Source: Pseudomonas cremoricolorata (GTDB lineage: Bacteria > Pseudomonadota > Gammaproteobacteria > Pseudomonadales > Pseudomonadaceae). From it: a DNA stretch of 64,000 nt. The translations under genes were made by a program, and so were the position numbers. The DNA lies in NCBI RefSeq assembly GCF_000759535.1, contig NZ_CP009455.1, forward strand, positions 3,286,001 through 3,350,000, written 5' to 3'. Numbering within the stretch: position 1 is the first letter of the stretch; each line of letters opens with the position of its first letter. The notes under the pieces were generated by a model that saw only the letters and a program-made list of their open reading frames with translations, was not told the origin of the DNA and did no database searches. Positions 14,099-20,801 of the stretch are shown here, in pieces.

Positions 14099-14168
14099 CG
14101 CATTGGTCAGGCGCCAGGCGCGGGTGACCAGACCCACCGTGAAAGGTGGCCTGGCGCCTGCCAATGCA
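14099..14168. repeat. Inverted repeat 1 upstream of the LuxR-type gene
   Basis: Arms of about 20 nt (beginning CGCATTGGTCAGGCGCC at 14099 and GCCTGGCGCCTG at 14149) pair with a single bulge around a 29-nt loop. There is no T run, so it is not a simple terminator. Confidence 0.75.
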
Positions 14169-14199
14169 GTCTGGAGTTAGTGGGGAGGGTGATGCAGAG

Positions 14200-14298
14200 G
14201 GCCGCATCGGTGGAGCAACTGGCTTCATAGCTCGACCGGCTTCGCCATGGGCATGAGCGGCCGGGTGGTCCTCGACCAGTTGGTCCACCGATGCGGCC
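14200..14298. repeat. Inverted repeat 2, 23-bp arms
   Basis: GGCCGCATCGGTGGA plus eight bases (14200-14222) is mirrored at 14276-14298 with one mismatch, enclosing a 53-nt GC-rich loop that contains a weaker inner repeat. Size and arms resemble a small miniature inverted-repeat element, but an RNA structure or an operator are equally possible. Confidence 0.75.
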
Positions 14299-14356
14299 TG
14301 CGATGGGTGAGCAGGGCATCGGGCAGTTAACGACAGGCTGTCGTGGCGCTGGTTGT

Positions 14357-14668
14357 TCAAATAATCGCGGTCAGGGTCTTTGAGCCATCGGCGTTCAAAG
14401 TGGTGAGGTGCACCACTGGAGCGCTGTGCGAGCGATGTCCTTGGCGAATGATTTGATTTGCCCGGGTGAACCGCTCGTTGAACTTGCCTTCACCGTCGGG
14501 CAGATGAGTAGTGCAGGTGAGCGACGAGCAGTCCTCGCCGTTCGGGCCTTCGCCGTCGTGAGCGATATCGAAGCTGGCTTGCATTGCTATGCCCTTTTCC
14601 CTGCAGATGGTGATGACCTGCTGCATCAGCGGGCTGATCTGCTCGTCGTAAATCTCTTCTTTGTTCAC
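14357..14668 (-). CDS. Hypothetical early protein
   Basis: A 103-residue protein starting MNKEEIYDEQISPLMQQVIT, with a helical first third and a beta-rich remainder (SLTCTTHLPDGEGKF). The same style of small protein recurs in Pseudomonas temperate phages; function unknown. Confidence 0.68.
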   Translation of the reverse strand: MNKEEIYDEQISPLMQQVITICREKGIAMQASFDIAHDGEGPNGEDCSSLTCTTHLPDGEGKFNERFTRANQIIRQGHRSHSAPVVHLTTLNADGSKTLTAII

Positions 14669-14731
14669 GGTGTCGTCTCCAGTGGATTCCCTCTGATGCG
14701 CCCCGCTTGAGGCGCACCAAGTAATCGTCTG

Positions 14732-14953
14732 TCAGGCAGCTCTAGCAAGTTGAGCCTGCGCCAGCAGCTCGGTGACAGCTTCGGCCGGCGTGCAGCCATC
14801 GGCGTAGAAATCATGCAGGTCGCTTTCTTCCTGCGAGCCTAGTGCGACCTGGTGGCCGAGCAGTCGGGATGCTTTGTCGATCCAGCGATAGTAGGTGCGC
14901 TCTTCAGCGTCCGCGCGGCATTCATCAGCCGCCATGATTGCCATGTTGAACAT
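14732..14953 (-). CDS. Hypothetical early protein
   Basis: A 73-residue helical protein (MFNMAIMAADECRADAEERT...). GGAGGG precedes the start at good spacing. It lies just downstream of csrA and has the same conserved leader hairpin (14971-15016) as csrA and the next gene upstream. Confidence 0.68.
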   Translation of the reverse strand: MFNMAIMAADECRADAEERTYYRWIDKASRLLGHQVALGSQEESDLHDFYADGCTPAEAVTELLAQAQLARAA

Positions 14954-14970
14954 CGCGTTGCCCTCCGGGC

Positions 14971-15016
14971 GGTTGATTTCCTGTCTGGCCCTGTCTCCAA
15001 GGCCAACCAGTGAAAT
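14971..15016 (-). repeat. Leader repeat, copy 1 (before the 14953 gene)
   Basis: Read on the minus strand, this is TTTCACTGGTTGGCC, a short loop, then GGCCAGACAGGAAATCAAC, directly before a Shine-Dalgarno site. It forms a GGCC hairpin and presents an ACAGGAAA motif. Two further copies are at 15214-15260 and 15453-15494. Confidence 0.7.
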
Positions 15017-15020
15017 CGGG

Positions 15021-15200
15021 TCAGGCTGCGGTCTCGGCCTGGGCCTTGATCCGTTCGTGAATCTCGCTGCGGTGCACAGGCACGTCGCCCGGCGCCTCGA
15101 CGCCGATCCGCACCTGGCCGCACTTCGTCTGCAGCACCGTCACGCGGATGTTGTCGTTGATCACGATGGTTTCGCCTGCCTTGCGGGTCAGAATGAGCAT
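15021..15200 (-). CDS. csrA: CsrA/RsmA-family RNA-binding regulator (phage copy)
   Basis: A 59-residue protein with the CsrA signature: [20 protein letters not shown] at the N-terminus, [17 protein letters not shown] in the middle (the conserved Arg of VHR contacts RNA) and a C-terminal helix. CsrA dimers bind GGA motifs in mRNA leaders and change translation or stability. It starts after GGAG and lies within a run of small early genes that share a GGA-bearing leader repeat, so self- and operon-control is plausible. It is clearly different from a chromosomal rsmA in its central strands. Confidence 0.92.
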   Translation of the reverse strand: MLILTRKAGETIVINDNIRVTVLQTKCGQVRIGVEAPGDVPVHRSEIHERIKAQAETAA

Positions 15201-15213
15201 GGTCCTACTCCTT

Positions 15214-15260
15214 GGTTGGTTTCCCGTCTGGCCTTCGGTGGGAAGGCCAACCGGTGAAAT
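15214..15260 (-). repeat. Leader repeat, copy 2 (before csrA)
   Basis: Minus strand: TTTCACCGG, hairpin GGCCTT/AAGGCC, then AGACGGGAAACCAACC and the csrA ribosome site. The stop codon of the upstream gene lies at the edge of the repeat. Confidence 0.7.
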
Positions 15261-15436
15261 CAATCGAAGCCAGGCTTGGCGCCCAGGCGCACATCACGCT
15301 CACGCATCATTGCCTCGGCGTAGTCGAACGATTGCTTGGCGATCTCGTCCGGCGGGTTGCAGCCGGTACCGGAAAGCAGGCCGATCATTGCCGCGATGGC
15401 GATCGCTTCGGTGTCGTCGTATTCGTTTCGGGTCAT
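15260..15436 (-). CDS. Small hypothetical early protein
   Basis: A 58-residue protein starting [20 protein letters not shown], preceded by GGAGCACC and the third leader repeat. It is mostly helical, with a conserved-looking [13 protein letters not shown] segment. Function unknown; co-transcribed with csrA. Confidence 0.65.
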   Translation of the reverse strand: MTRNEYDDTEAIAIAAMIGLLSGTGCNPPDEIAKQSFDYAEAMMRERDVRLGAKPGFD

Positions 15437-15452
15437 TGTGGTGCTCCGTGGT

Positions 15453-15494
15453 TGGTTTCCTGTCTGGCCCGCGTGAGCAGGCCAGCCAGTGAAA
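15453..15494 (-). repeat. Leader repeat, copy 3
   Basis: Minus strand: TTTCACTGGCTGGCC, loop, GGGCCAGACAGGAAACC, before the gene starting at 15436. It is the best match to the three-copy consensus. Confidence 0.7.
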
Positions 15495-15589
15495 CCGATT
15501 GCTCGCTTCGCCACCGATGGCTCCGCTTGTCCTGTCATTGGCCTTGAGCTTCCCTGGTCACTGCGCGTCGATCGGCCTCGGCACGGTGG

Positions 15590-15823
15590 TCATGGGGTCA
15601 GATGTTCGCTACACGACTGCCAGCTGCAGCTCGGCGGCCTACTGGGTAGGGCAGCTCGTCGTGGGTTGCCGGTCCGGGTTCCGGCTGGGCTTGCTACTTC
15701 ATCGGTTGTTTCCTCCTGTGGGTGTTTGTTCTCAACCACGCATGGGGCGAGTCGTCTCTCACCGGCGCCGCACATTTCGTGTTCGATGCATTGCCAGTTT
15801 TGCGCGGTATCGCGTGCTTGCAT
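15590..15823 (-). CDS. Possible first PL-operon protein, doubtful
   Basis: A 77-residue frame (MQARDTAQNWQCIEHEMCGA...) has plausible coding only for its first 45 residues. Inside it, a very strong AGGAGG leads into ATG AAG TAG in another frame, followed by a plausible but interrupted 30-codon frame. The locus may be a decayed gene pair. The rest of 15495-15945 shows nothing else convincing. Confidence 0.3.
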   Translation of the reverse strand: MQARDTAQNWQCIEHEMCGAGERRLAPCVVENKHPQEETTDEVASPAGTRTGNPRRAALPSRPPSCSWQSCSEHLTP

Positions 15824-15945
15824 GGGCAGGCACGGCAGCTGTCCAGAGGCTGCGTGGTCGACGACTTAGCTTGTCCCGACCCAGGTGATGGCCTGGGTGC
15901 GTCGAGGTGGTCACGTCTGGTTGTGTAAAGAGCGGTACCGGGGCG

Positions 15946-16007
15946 ATAACCCAAGTTATGCTCAAAATAATAACCAAAGTTTTTAGGCTGTCAATAACCT
16001 TTGTTAT
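15946..16007. promoter_or_regulatory. Left operator OL: three repressor sites
   Basis: Three 14-bp sites fit ATAAC-N4-GTTAT: 15946-15959 (perfect), 15970-15983 (one weak half) and 15994-16007 (perfect). Centre spacing is 24 and 24 bp. Similar sites are in the cI-cro gap, so this is the leftward counterpart of OR. Confidence 0.85.
15967..15994 (-). promoter_or_regulatory. PL promoter
   Basis: On the minus strand TTGACA (perfect -35) and TATTAT are separated by 16 bp, and both are overlapped by the OL sites. It would drive the leftward early operon from csrA to int and be shut by the repressor. Confidence 0.8.
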
Positions 16008-16015
16008 GAATATGG

Positions 16016-16042
16016 GCAAAAAAATGCCCGCGCTTGGCGGGC
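16016..16042 (-). terminator. Terminator of the SOS gene beside cI
   Basis: Minus-strand stem GCCCGC/GCGGGC with a five-base loop followed by A and seven T, directly after the 16048 gene. Confidence 0.75.
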
Positions 16043-16047
16043 CTATC

Positions 16048-16299
16048 TCAGCTATCTATGTATTCGCCCCATCCAATTCGCACAGTGCCGTCTTCGACCT
16101 CAATCACTCTGACGCCTACGGTGCCCGCCATATCATCAATGATGTGTCGCCATTGGACTGGGTCTTCATCGGGCAGCCGGGAGACAGTTAGTGCGCGAGT
16201 CTTCTGGGCGTTGGGTTCGTTGACTAGGCGTTGTATGCGATAGCCGATCTGCTCGTAACTGCGCAGGCGACCTTGCCCGGATTCAGCGGAATCTGACAT
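16048..16299 (-). CDS. LexA-controlled small protein beside cI
   Basis: An 83-residue protein starting MSDSAESGQGRLRSYEQIGY after a strong AAGGAGG site. It has a helical N-terminal half and a C-terminal beta region (GVRVIEVEDGTVRIGWGEY). A near-perfect LexA box lies directly upstream, and the gene has its own terminator, so it is an independent SOS unit between cI and OL. The position recalls SOS-induced antirepressors such as Tum of phage 186, but the sequence shows no known domain. That role is a hypothesis. Confidence 0.78.
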   Translation of the reverse strand: MSDSAESGQGRLRSYEQIGYRIQRLVNEPNAQKTRALTVSRLPDEDPVQWRHIIDDMAGTVGVRVIEVEDGTVRIGWGEYIDS

Positions 16300-16317
16300 C
16301 GTAAATCCTCCTTATTA

Positions 16318-16333
16318 CTGTATGTGTGTACAG
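16318..16333 (-). promoter_or_regulatory. LexA (SOS) box
   Basis: CTGTATGTGTGTACAG with TA on both sides is the best LexA box in the window. It is 18 bases upstream of the 16299 start on the minus strand, where bound LexA would cover the promoter. Confidence 0.85.
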
Positions 16334-16420
16334 TATTCAGGTGCTAGGATTTTCGCAACTCCCTTGTAGGAAAGTCACTGCTGCTGAGGGGCTAGGCGCT
16401 ACCTTTTGAGAGTCATATGC

Positions 16421-16445
16421 AAAAGAAAGCCCGCGCTAGGCGGGC
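16421..16445 (-). terminator. cI terminator
   Basis: Minus-strand stem GCCCGC/GCGGGC with TTTCTTTT, 21 bases after the cI stop. It insulates the repressor gene from the LexA-controlled gene. Confidence 0.75.
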
Positions 16446-16466
16446 ATGGATCGTGGCCTGCTGGGG

Positions 16467-17123
16467 TCACAGCTTCATCAGCGCCCTGACCACAACACCG
16501 ACAATTCTGCAGTCGCCCGCGCATACCTCCACGGGGTAGGCAGGATTCAGCGGTTTTAAGAATCTACGCCCCCCGTCCTCTACCAGCTTCTTGAAAGTCG
16601 CCTCATTGCTGTCTGCAAGCTTCGCGATAACGAGCTTCCCGTGCTGAACGTCGGCCTCGGTGTCAACGAGGATCAGCGTGCCCTCGGCAATGCTCTGCCC
16701 GCTAGCAGAAGTCATCGAATCGCCTTTGACCTCGAGCCAGAACGCAGGCCCCTTGGAGTCGTACTCGGACATCTCATATCGGTCTGAGAACCCCGGAGGG
16801 AAAGGCTCCACTGCCTCTGCCCAAGCTCCGGCAGCTACCCAGCTGATAACGGGGTAGCGGAATGACATATCAGGCTGGCGAGACGCCGAGACATTGGCGG
16901 GCTGCCTGTTATCGGTTTTGCCGGATGCAAGCCATTCGGCAGTCACGCCCAGTGCACTCGCGATCTCGTACAGCTTCTTGGAGGACGAATTTCGACCGCT
17001 CTCCAGATGCTGAATGGTCACCTGGCTAACGCGGGCCCGGTCTGCGAGCTGTTGCTGGCTGAGTCCCAGTTCAATCCGCTTGGAAAGGACTCGGTCCTTC
17101 AGTGCTTCCGTGGTTTTCGTCAT
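16467..17123 (-). CDS. cI: CI-type phage repressor (HTH + S24 peptidase)
   Basis: A 218-residue repressor. The N-terminal XRE-type HTH is at about 8-65 (LGLSQQQLADRARVSQVTIQ). The C-terminal S24 peptidase has an Ala-Gly cleavage site in SWVAAGAWAE, Ser in KGDSM and Lys in GKLVIAKL. It should therefore self-cleave with RecA after DNA damage and release PL and PR. The start at 17123 gives the standard HTH N-terminus; an in-frame extension to 17222 would run through the operators. The leader is short, with a weak ribosome site. Confidence 0.95.
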   Translation of the reverse strand: MTKTTEALKDRVLSKRIELGLSQQQLADRARVSQVTIQHLESGRNSSSKKLYEIASALGVTAEWLASGKTDNRQPANVSASRQPDMSFRYPVISWVAAGAWAEAVEPFPPGFSDRYEMSEYDSKGPAFWLEVKGDSMTSASGQSIAEGTLILVDTEADVQHGKLVIAKLADSNEATFKKLVEDGGRRFLKPLNPAYPVEVCAGDCRIVGVVVRALMKL

Positions 17124-17135
17124 GTGCTGAAGGGT

Positions 17136-17195
17136 AAAACACGCGTTATCGCCCTTCAAATAACATGTGTTTGACTCGCCTATAACTTGAGTTAT
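17136..17195. promoter_or_regulatory. Right operator OR: three repressor sites
   Basis: Sites of the ATAAC-N4-GTTAT family are at 17182-17195 (perfect), 17160-17173 (left half good) and 17136-17149 (right half good). Centre spacing is 22 and 24 bp, which parallels OL. They fill the gap between cI and cro. Confidence 0.82.
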
Positions 17196-17198
17196 CAT
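17171..17198 (+). promoter_or_regulatory. PR promoter
   Basis: TTGACT and TATCAT with a 16-bp spacer, overlapped by two operators. It would drive cro and the rightward early genes. Confidence 0.75.
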
Positions 17199-17228
17199 TC
17201 CTGGCACGATCCATTGAGGCACGCAGAC

Positions 17229-17459
17229 ATGCCGAATACTGAAAGACCTATCGACGAGGTGGTGCGCTTAGCCGGAGGCCAGGCCGAGCTCGCGAGGCGT
17301 TGCAATACGAGTCAGCCTCGAATCTGGCAATGCGTCCATCGCAACCAGAAGGTTCCCGCAGACCTTGTGATCCCGCTGGAAAAGGCCGTCGAGGGTCAAG
17401 TCACCCGACATCAATTGAGGCCGGACCTCTACCCACCCGAGGAGAAGGCTGCGTCTTGA
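17229..17459 (+). CDS. Cro-like (YdaS-family) regulator
   Basis: A 76-residue DNA-binding protein starting MPNTERPIDEVVRLAGGQAE. Its HTH is GGQAELARRCNTSQPRIWQC, followed by LVIPLEKAVEGQVTRHQLRP, typical of the YdaS/Cro group where a cytosolic repressor binds the same operators as CI. The start follows GAGG; the upstream in-frame ATG at 17187 lies within OR1. It is transcribed divergently from cI. Confidence 0.88.
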   Translation: MPNTERPIDEVVRLAGGQAELARRCNTSQPRIWQCVHRNQKVPADLVIPLEKAVEGQVTRHQLRPDLYPPEEKAAS

Positions 17460-17540
17460 CGCCCATTCTCGGGCATTGAAACCACTGCCGCCAGATGCCT
17501 AACACAACTGGCATTCCATCCAGTGCCCAAATCGCAGACG

Positions 17541-17565
17541 AAAAAAAACCGCCTGGCCGGGCGGT
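17541..17565 (-). terminator. Hairpin between cro and rha, terminator-like
   Basis: Stem ACCGCC/GGCGGT with a long A run on its left, so it reads as a terminator on the minus strand and only weakly (TCTCTT) on the plus strand. On the plus strand it sits where a tR1-like attenuator would be. Confidence 0.5.
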
Positions 17566-17591
17566 CTCTTCAACAACTTTCGAGGTCGATT

Positions 17592-18347
17592 ATGCCCAGA
17601 GCAATCGATGCACGCAACACCCAGCCCGGCGCGGTTGGTTTTCCCTCGCATGCCGTCGACCAGGTGATGTCTTCGCGCGAGATCGCGCAGCTCACTGGCA
17701 GCACGCACGATAACGTCCTGAAGACGGTGCGCCAACTGGTCAAGAGAGGTGTCGTTTCATCAAACGAGACCCCTTACATCCATCAGCAGAACGGCCAGCA
17801 ATACAGCGAGTTCCTGCTCACCTACCGGGACACCCTGGTGGTGGTGTCGGGCTACAGCGTCGAGCTGCGCGCCAAGATCATCGATCGCTGGCAGGACCTG
17901 GAAGCGCGGGTGGTTGGGCAGGTGCAGATCCCGACGAACTTTGCCGAGGCTCTGCGCCTGGCTGCCGACAAGGCCGAGGAAAATCAGCGCTTGCAGGATG
18001 CTTTGGCCCGGCAGGCCCCAAAGGTCGCGGCCATCAACCGATTGGCCGGCGCCGGCGGAGCGATTTGTATCACCGACGCGGCCAAGCAGCTGCAACTGCC
18101 ACCGGCGAAGCTGTTCGCCTGGTTAGAGCAGAACCGATGGATCTACCGCCGGCACGGCTCGAAGCGCTGGATTGCCTTCCAGCCGCGAATCACCGCAGGC
18201 CTGCTCGGGCACAAGGTGACCTCATTGGACCCAGACCGCGAGTCAGGCAGCGACCGCGCGGCGTTCAGCGTGCTGGTGACTACCAAAGGCCTTACCTACT
18301 TGGCCGAGAAGCACATCGGGGGCCAAGGCCCACTGGAGCGCACCTGA
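17592..18347 (+). CDS. Rha/KilAC phage regulatory protein
   Basis: A 251-residue protein. The N-terminal Rha domain (VDQVMSSREIAQLTGSTHDN and RDTLVVVSGYSVELRAKIID) is followed by a coiled linker and a KilAC/ANT-type C-terminal domain (ITDAAKQLQLPPAKLFAWLE then WIYRRHGSKRWIAF). Such proteins act as antirepressors or early regulators by binding DNA or repressor. The start at 17592 follows GAGG. First gene of the rightward operon after cro. Confidence 0.88.
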   Translation: MPRAIDARNTQPGAVGFPSHAVDQVMSSREIAQLTGSTHDNVLKTVRQLVKRGVVSSNETPYIHQQNGQQYSEFLLTYRDTLVVVSGYSVELRAKIIDRWQDLEARVVGQVQIPTNFAEALRLAADKAEENQRLQDALARQAPKVAAINRLAGAGGAICITDAAKQLQLPPAKLFAWLEQNRWIYRRHGSKRWIAFQPRITAGLLGHKVTSLDPDRESGSDRAAFSVLVTTKGLTYLAEKHIGGQGPLERT

Positions 18348-18348
18348 C

Positions 18349-19320
18349 ATGCAATTCACCCTGACCATCAACCAGGTCAAGGCCTTGGAGTGGGGGCTCA
18401 ACTCACAACAGGCGCTGCTGTTCGCGTTCGTCTACGGCTGCCCGAGCTGGGCCAAAGCGACCACAACAGAAAATGGCGTCTTCTTCGTGCTGAGCAAGGC
18501 CAAGATCATCGAGGAACTGCCGCTGCTGACCGACAAGCCGGATACGGCTTATCGCATGTTGAAAGCGCTGCAGGACGTGGGCCTGATCGAGCTGTCGAGT
18601 ACGTCCAATGTCACGCTTTTCCGCCTTACCGACAAGGCCGCGCAGTGGAACAAGAAAGAGGACGGGTCGGAAAAATATCCGACCCTAAAAGCGGGTAAGG
18701 ATGGTCGGAAAAAAATCCGATCTACCTCGGAAAAAAATCCGAGCATGGTCGGAGAAAAATCCGATCTAGGGTCGGAAAAATCTCCGACAAATCAAGATAC
18801 CAGTAATCAAGATACCAATCAGGACACCAGTCACAGTTCGCAGGACGCCCCGGCTGCGCCGTCGCAACCCGCTGTGCTGGCGCTGGTTCAGGCCGGTGGA
18901 CCGCGGTGTGAAATTCCCGAAGACATGCCCGGCCCCAAAGACCCTGAGTGCAAAACGTTCAAGGCCTGGGCGAACTACGCGATGGCCTATCGGAATCGCT
19001 ACAAGACCTGGCCCGTTTGGAACGCCAAGGCTGGCGGTCTGCTGGGGCAGCTTGTCGATCGTCTCGGCGCCGACAGCGCTCACCACGTCGCGGCCTACTT
19101 CCTGAGGATCAACGACGCCAGGATCATCAACGGCTGCCACAACCTCGGGGACCTGCTGGCCAAGTGCGAGGCGTATCACACCCAGTGGGCGACCAATCGC
19201 CAAATGAACGCCACCACGGCGCGCCAGCAGGAGCAAACCCAAGCGAACATCAACGCCGCGCATGAGGCTGCTGACTCCATTCGAAACGGTCAGGAGGGCA
19301 AGCGCAATGCTTTCCTGTGA
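18349..19320 (+). CDS. O-like replication initiator with embedded origin
   Basis: A 323-residue protein. The N-terminal winged-helix domain (MQFTLTINQVKALEWGLNSQ, through LLTDKPDTAYRMLKALQDVG) binds DNA. A low-complexity middle (about 105-165) is encoded by the iteron array, and the C-terminal part (TFKAWANYAMAYRNRYKTW) likely binds the helicase-loading partner. Like lambda O, the initiator gene contains its own origin. No recognisable helicase gene follows, so host DnaB is presumably recruited. Confidence 0.85.
   Translation: MQFTLTINQVKALEWGLNSQQALLFAFVYGCPSWAKATTTENGVFFVLSKAKIIEELPLLTDKPDTAYRMLKALQDVGLIELSSTSNVTLFRLTDKAAQWNKKEDGSEKYPTLKAGKDGRKKIRSTSEKNPSMVGEKSDLGSEKSPTNQDTSNQDTNQDTSHSSQDAPAAPSQPAVLALVQAGGPRCEIPEDMPGPKDPECKTFKAWANYAMAYRNRYKTWPVWNAKAGGLLGQLVDRLGADSAHHVAAYFLRINDARIINGCHNLGDLLAKCEAYHTQWATNRQMNATTARQQEQTQANINAAHEAADSIRNGQEGKRNAFL
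18666..18788. repeat. Phage replication origin: five 18-bp iterons
   Basis: Palindromic units of the form NTCGG-A/T8-CCGAN lie at 18666-18683, 18704-18721, 18726-18743, 18748-18765 and 18771-18788. The last four are spaced 22-23 bp, two helical turns, so they face one side of the DNA. A direct repeat (AATCAAGATACCA type) follows to about 18830 and is relatively AT-rich, as for an unwinding element. The layout matches the lambda ori inside gene O. Confidence 0.85.
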
Positions 19321-20086
19321 GCAGATTGCCGAGCTGGCCACCGCCGTGTGCGCGACTGCGGAGGCGATGGGCCAAACCATCAGCGCCGCAGGTGCAAAGC
19401 TGATTGCCGAGGATCTGTCGGCTCATGAGCCGGCCGTGATCATCGGCGCGCTGCGTGCCTGCCGCCGCGAGCCTGCCGGGCGCCTGTCGCTGGGGATGGT
19501 GCTCAAGCACATTCACGCTGCCGATGGACGCCCAGGCAAGGACGAGGCCTGGTCGATCGCCCTGGCCGCCAGCGATGAGCATGAGACGGTCGTGCTCACT
19601 ACAGAGATACGCCAAGCCATGATTGCCTCGACGCCCATCCTGGAGGCGAACGACAAGGTCGGTGCGCGCATGGCGTTCATGAGCGCCTACGAGCGGCTGG
19701 TCAGCTTCGCACGAGCCGAGGATCGGCCAGCGGCGTGGGAAGTGTCCCTGGGCTTTGATGCTGCACGCCGCGTTACCGCCATTGAGTCGGCCGTTCGCGC
19801 ACAGCTGATCAGCCATGAGCGTGGCACCAAGTACCTGGCCGACCTTCGAATTACGCCCGTTACCGAAGACGGCCAGGCCATCGCCGGGCTGCTCACCGGG
19901 ACAAAGCGAACCCACGTCAGCGCCCATGTCCGCGAAAAGTTAGACGAGGTTCGCGCAAGCTTGGTCGCTTCGAATTTGCGCAAAGAGCGCCAGCGCGCGA
20001 AAGAGCTGCAGCGCAAGCGTGTCGACACCTACCTGCGCAAGCGCCGTGCCCGCGCCGCCATTGCTCAACTGAGGATGATGCCTTGA
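19307..20086 (+). CDS. Replication-module protein, possibly P-like
   Basis: A 259-residue protein starting MLSCEQIAELATAVCATAEA after GGAGGG. The N-terminal 120 residues (AVIIGALRACRREPAGRLSL, then IHAADGRPGKDEAW) resemble phage proteins found after O-like initiators. The last 60 residues are very basic and helical (RKERQRAKELQRKRVDTYLR). A helicase-loading or primosome role is inferred from position only. Confidence 0.7.
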   Translation: MLSCEQIAELATAVCATAEAMGQTISAAGAKLIAEDLSAHEPAVIIGALRACRREPAGRLSLGMVLKHIHAADGRPGKDEAWSIALAASDEHETVVLTTEIRQAMIASTPILEANDKVGARMAFMSAYERLVSFARAEDRPAAWEVSLGFDAARRVTAIESAVRAQLISHERGTKYLADLRITPVTEDGQAIAGLLTGTKRTHVSAHVREKLDEVRASLVASNLRKERQRAKELQRKRVDTYLRKRRARAAIAQLRMMP

Positions 20087-20379
20087 GACAGTCGAAACTG
20101 ACCAAAGCCGCACGGGGCCGTGAATGCCAGGTAAGGATTCCGGGCGTGTGCAACGGCAATCCAGAGACCACCGTGCTGGCGCATTACCGCATGGCCGGCA
20201 CCTGCGGCGTGGGCAACAAGCCGAACGACCTGCAGGGCGCCTGGGCGTGCAGCGCTTGTCACGATGCCTGCGATGGGCGCAGCAAGACACTTGATCGGGC
20301 CACCGCTCGGCAGTACCACGCCGAGGGCGTGATGCGCACCCAGGCCCAGCTGATCAGTGAGGGGGCGCTGCGCCCATGA
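20083..20379 (+). CDS. DUF1364 nuclease-like protein
   Basis: A 98-residue protein of the DUF1364 family, starting RQSKLTKAARGRECQVRIPG and containing CNGNPETTVLAHYR and ACSACHDACDGR, with Cys/His metal ligands of an HNH-like (Ref-related) fold. It starts at TTG 20083, overlapping the upstream stop (TTGA); the family's conserved N-terminus fits this unusual start. Confidence 0.88.
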   Translation: MRQSKLTKAARGRECQVRIPGVCNGNPETTVLAHYRMAGTCGVGNKPNDLQGAWACSACHDACDGRSKTLDRATARQYHAEGVMRTQAQLISEGALRP

Positions 20380-20801
20380 CCACGCTCACAATTCGCCCCT
20401 TCAAGCCGCGCCAGCCTCGCGCCAAGCCCGTGGATCGTGAAGGCCAAGAGCAGGCCGCGCTGATGCGCGAGATCGAGCTGCGCTACCCCGATGTGTTCGA
20501 GCTGATGTATCACGTGCCAAATGGCGGCCACCGAGTAAAGGCCGTTGCTGCGAAGCTCAAGGCCCAGGGGGTGAAGGCAGGTATTCCTGATCTGGTACTA
20601 CCCATGGCTCGCGGTGGCTTCTTCGGGCTGTACGTCGAATTCAAGGCGACCGTCGAGCCTGCACCTGTCTCGTCCAGCCAGCGCGCCTGCCTCAAGCGGC
20701 TGAACGAGCAGGGCTATCTGGCCATTGTGTGCCGCGGGCACTTCGACGCCATGGAGCAGCTGCGGGCCTACCTGCTGCTTCCCGCCACGGTGGCCGCATG
20801 A
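20376..20801 (+). CDS. VRR-NUC domain nuclease
   Basis: A 141-residue protein with the VRR-NUC (PD-(D/E)XK) core: E in EGQEQAALMREIELRYPDVF, G-IPDLVLPMA, and the YVEFKA motif with metal-binding Glu and catalytic Lys. It is probably a structure-specific nuclease acting in recombination or replication (Holliday-junction type). Start overlaps the DUF1364 stop (ATGA). Confidence 0.9.
   Translation: MTTLTIRPFKPRQPRAKPVDREGQEQAALMREIELRYPDVFELMYHVPNGGHRVKAVAAKLKAQGVKAGIPDLVLPMARGGFFGLYVEFKATVEPAPVSSSQRACLKRLNEQGYLAIVCRGHFDAMEQLRAYLLLPATVAA

Noticed and set aside
18666..18788. CRISPR-like array
   Set aside because: The repeats are 18 bp, palindromic, separated by only 4-20 bp and lie inside a coding gene; there are no cas genes. 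They fit origin iterons.
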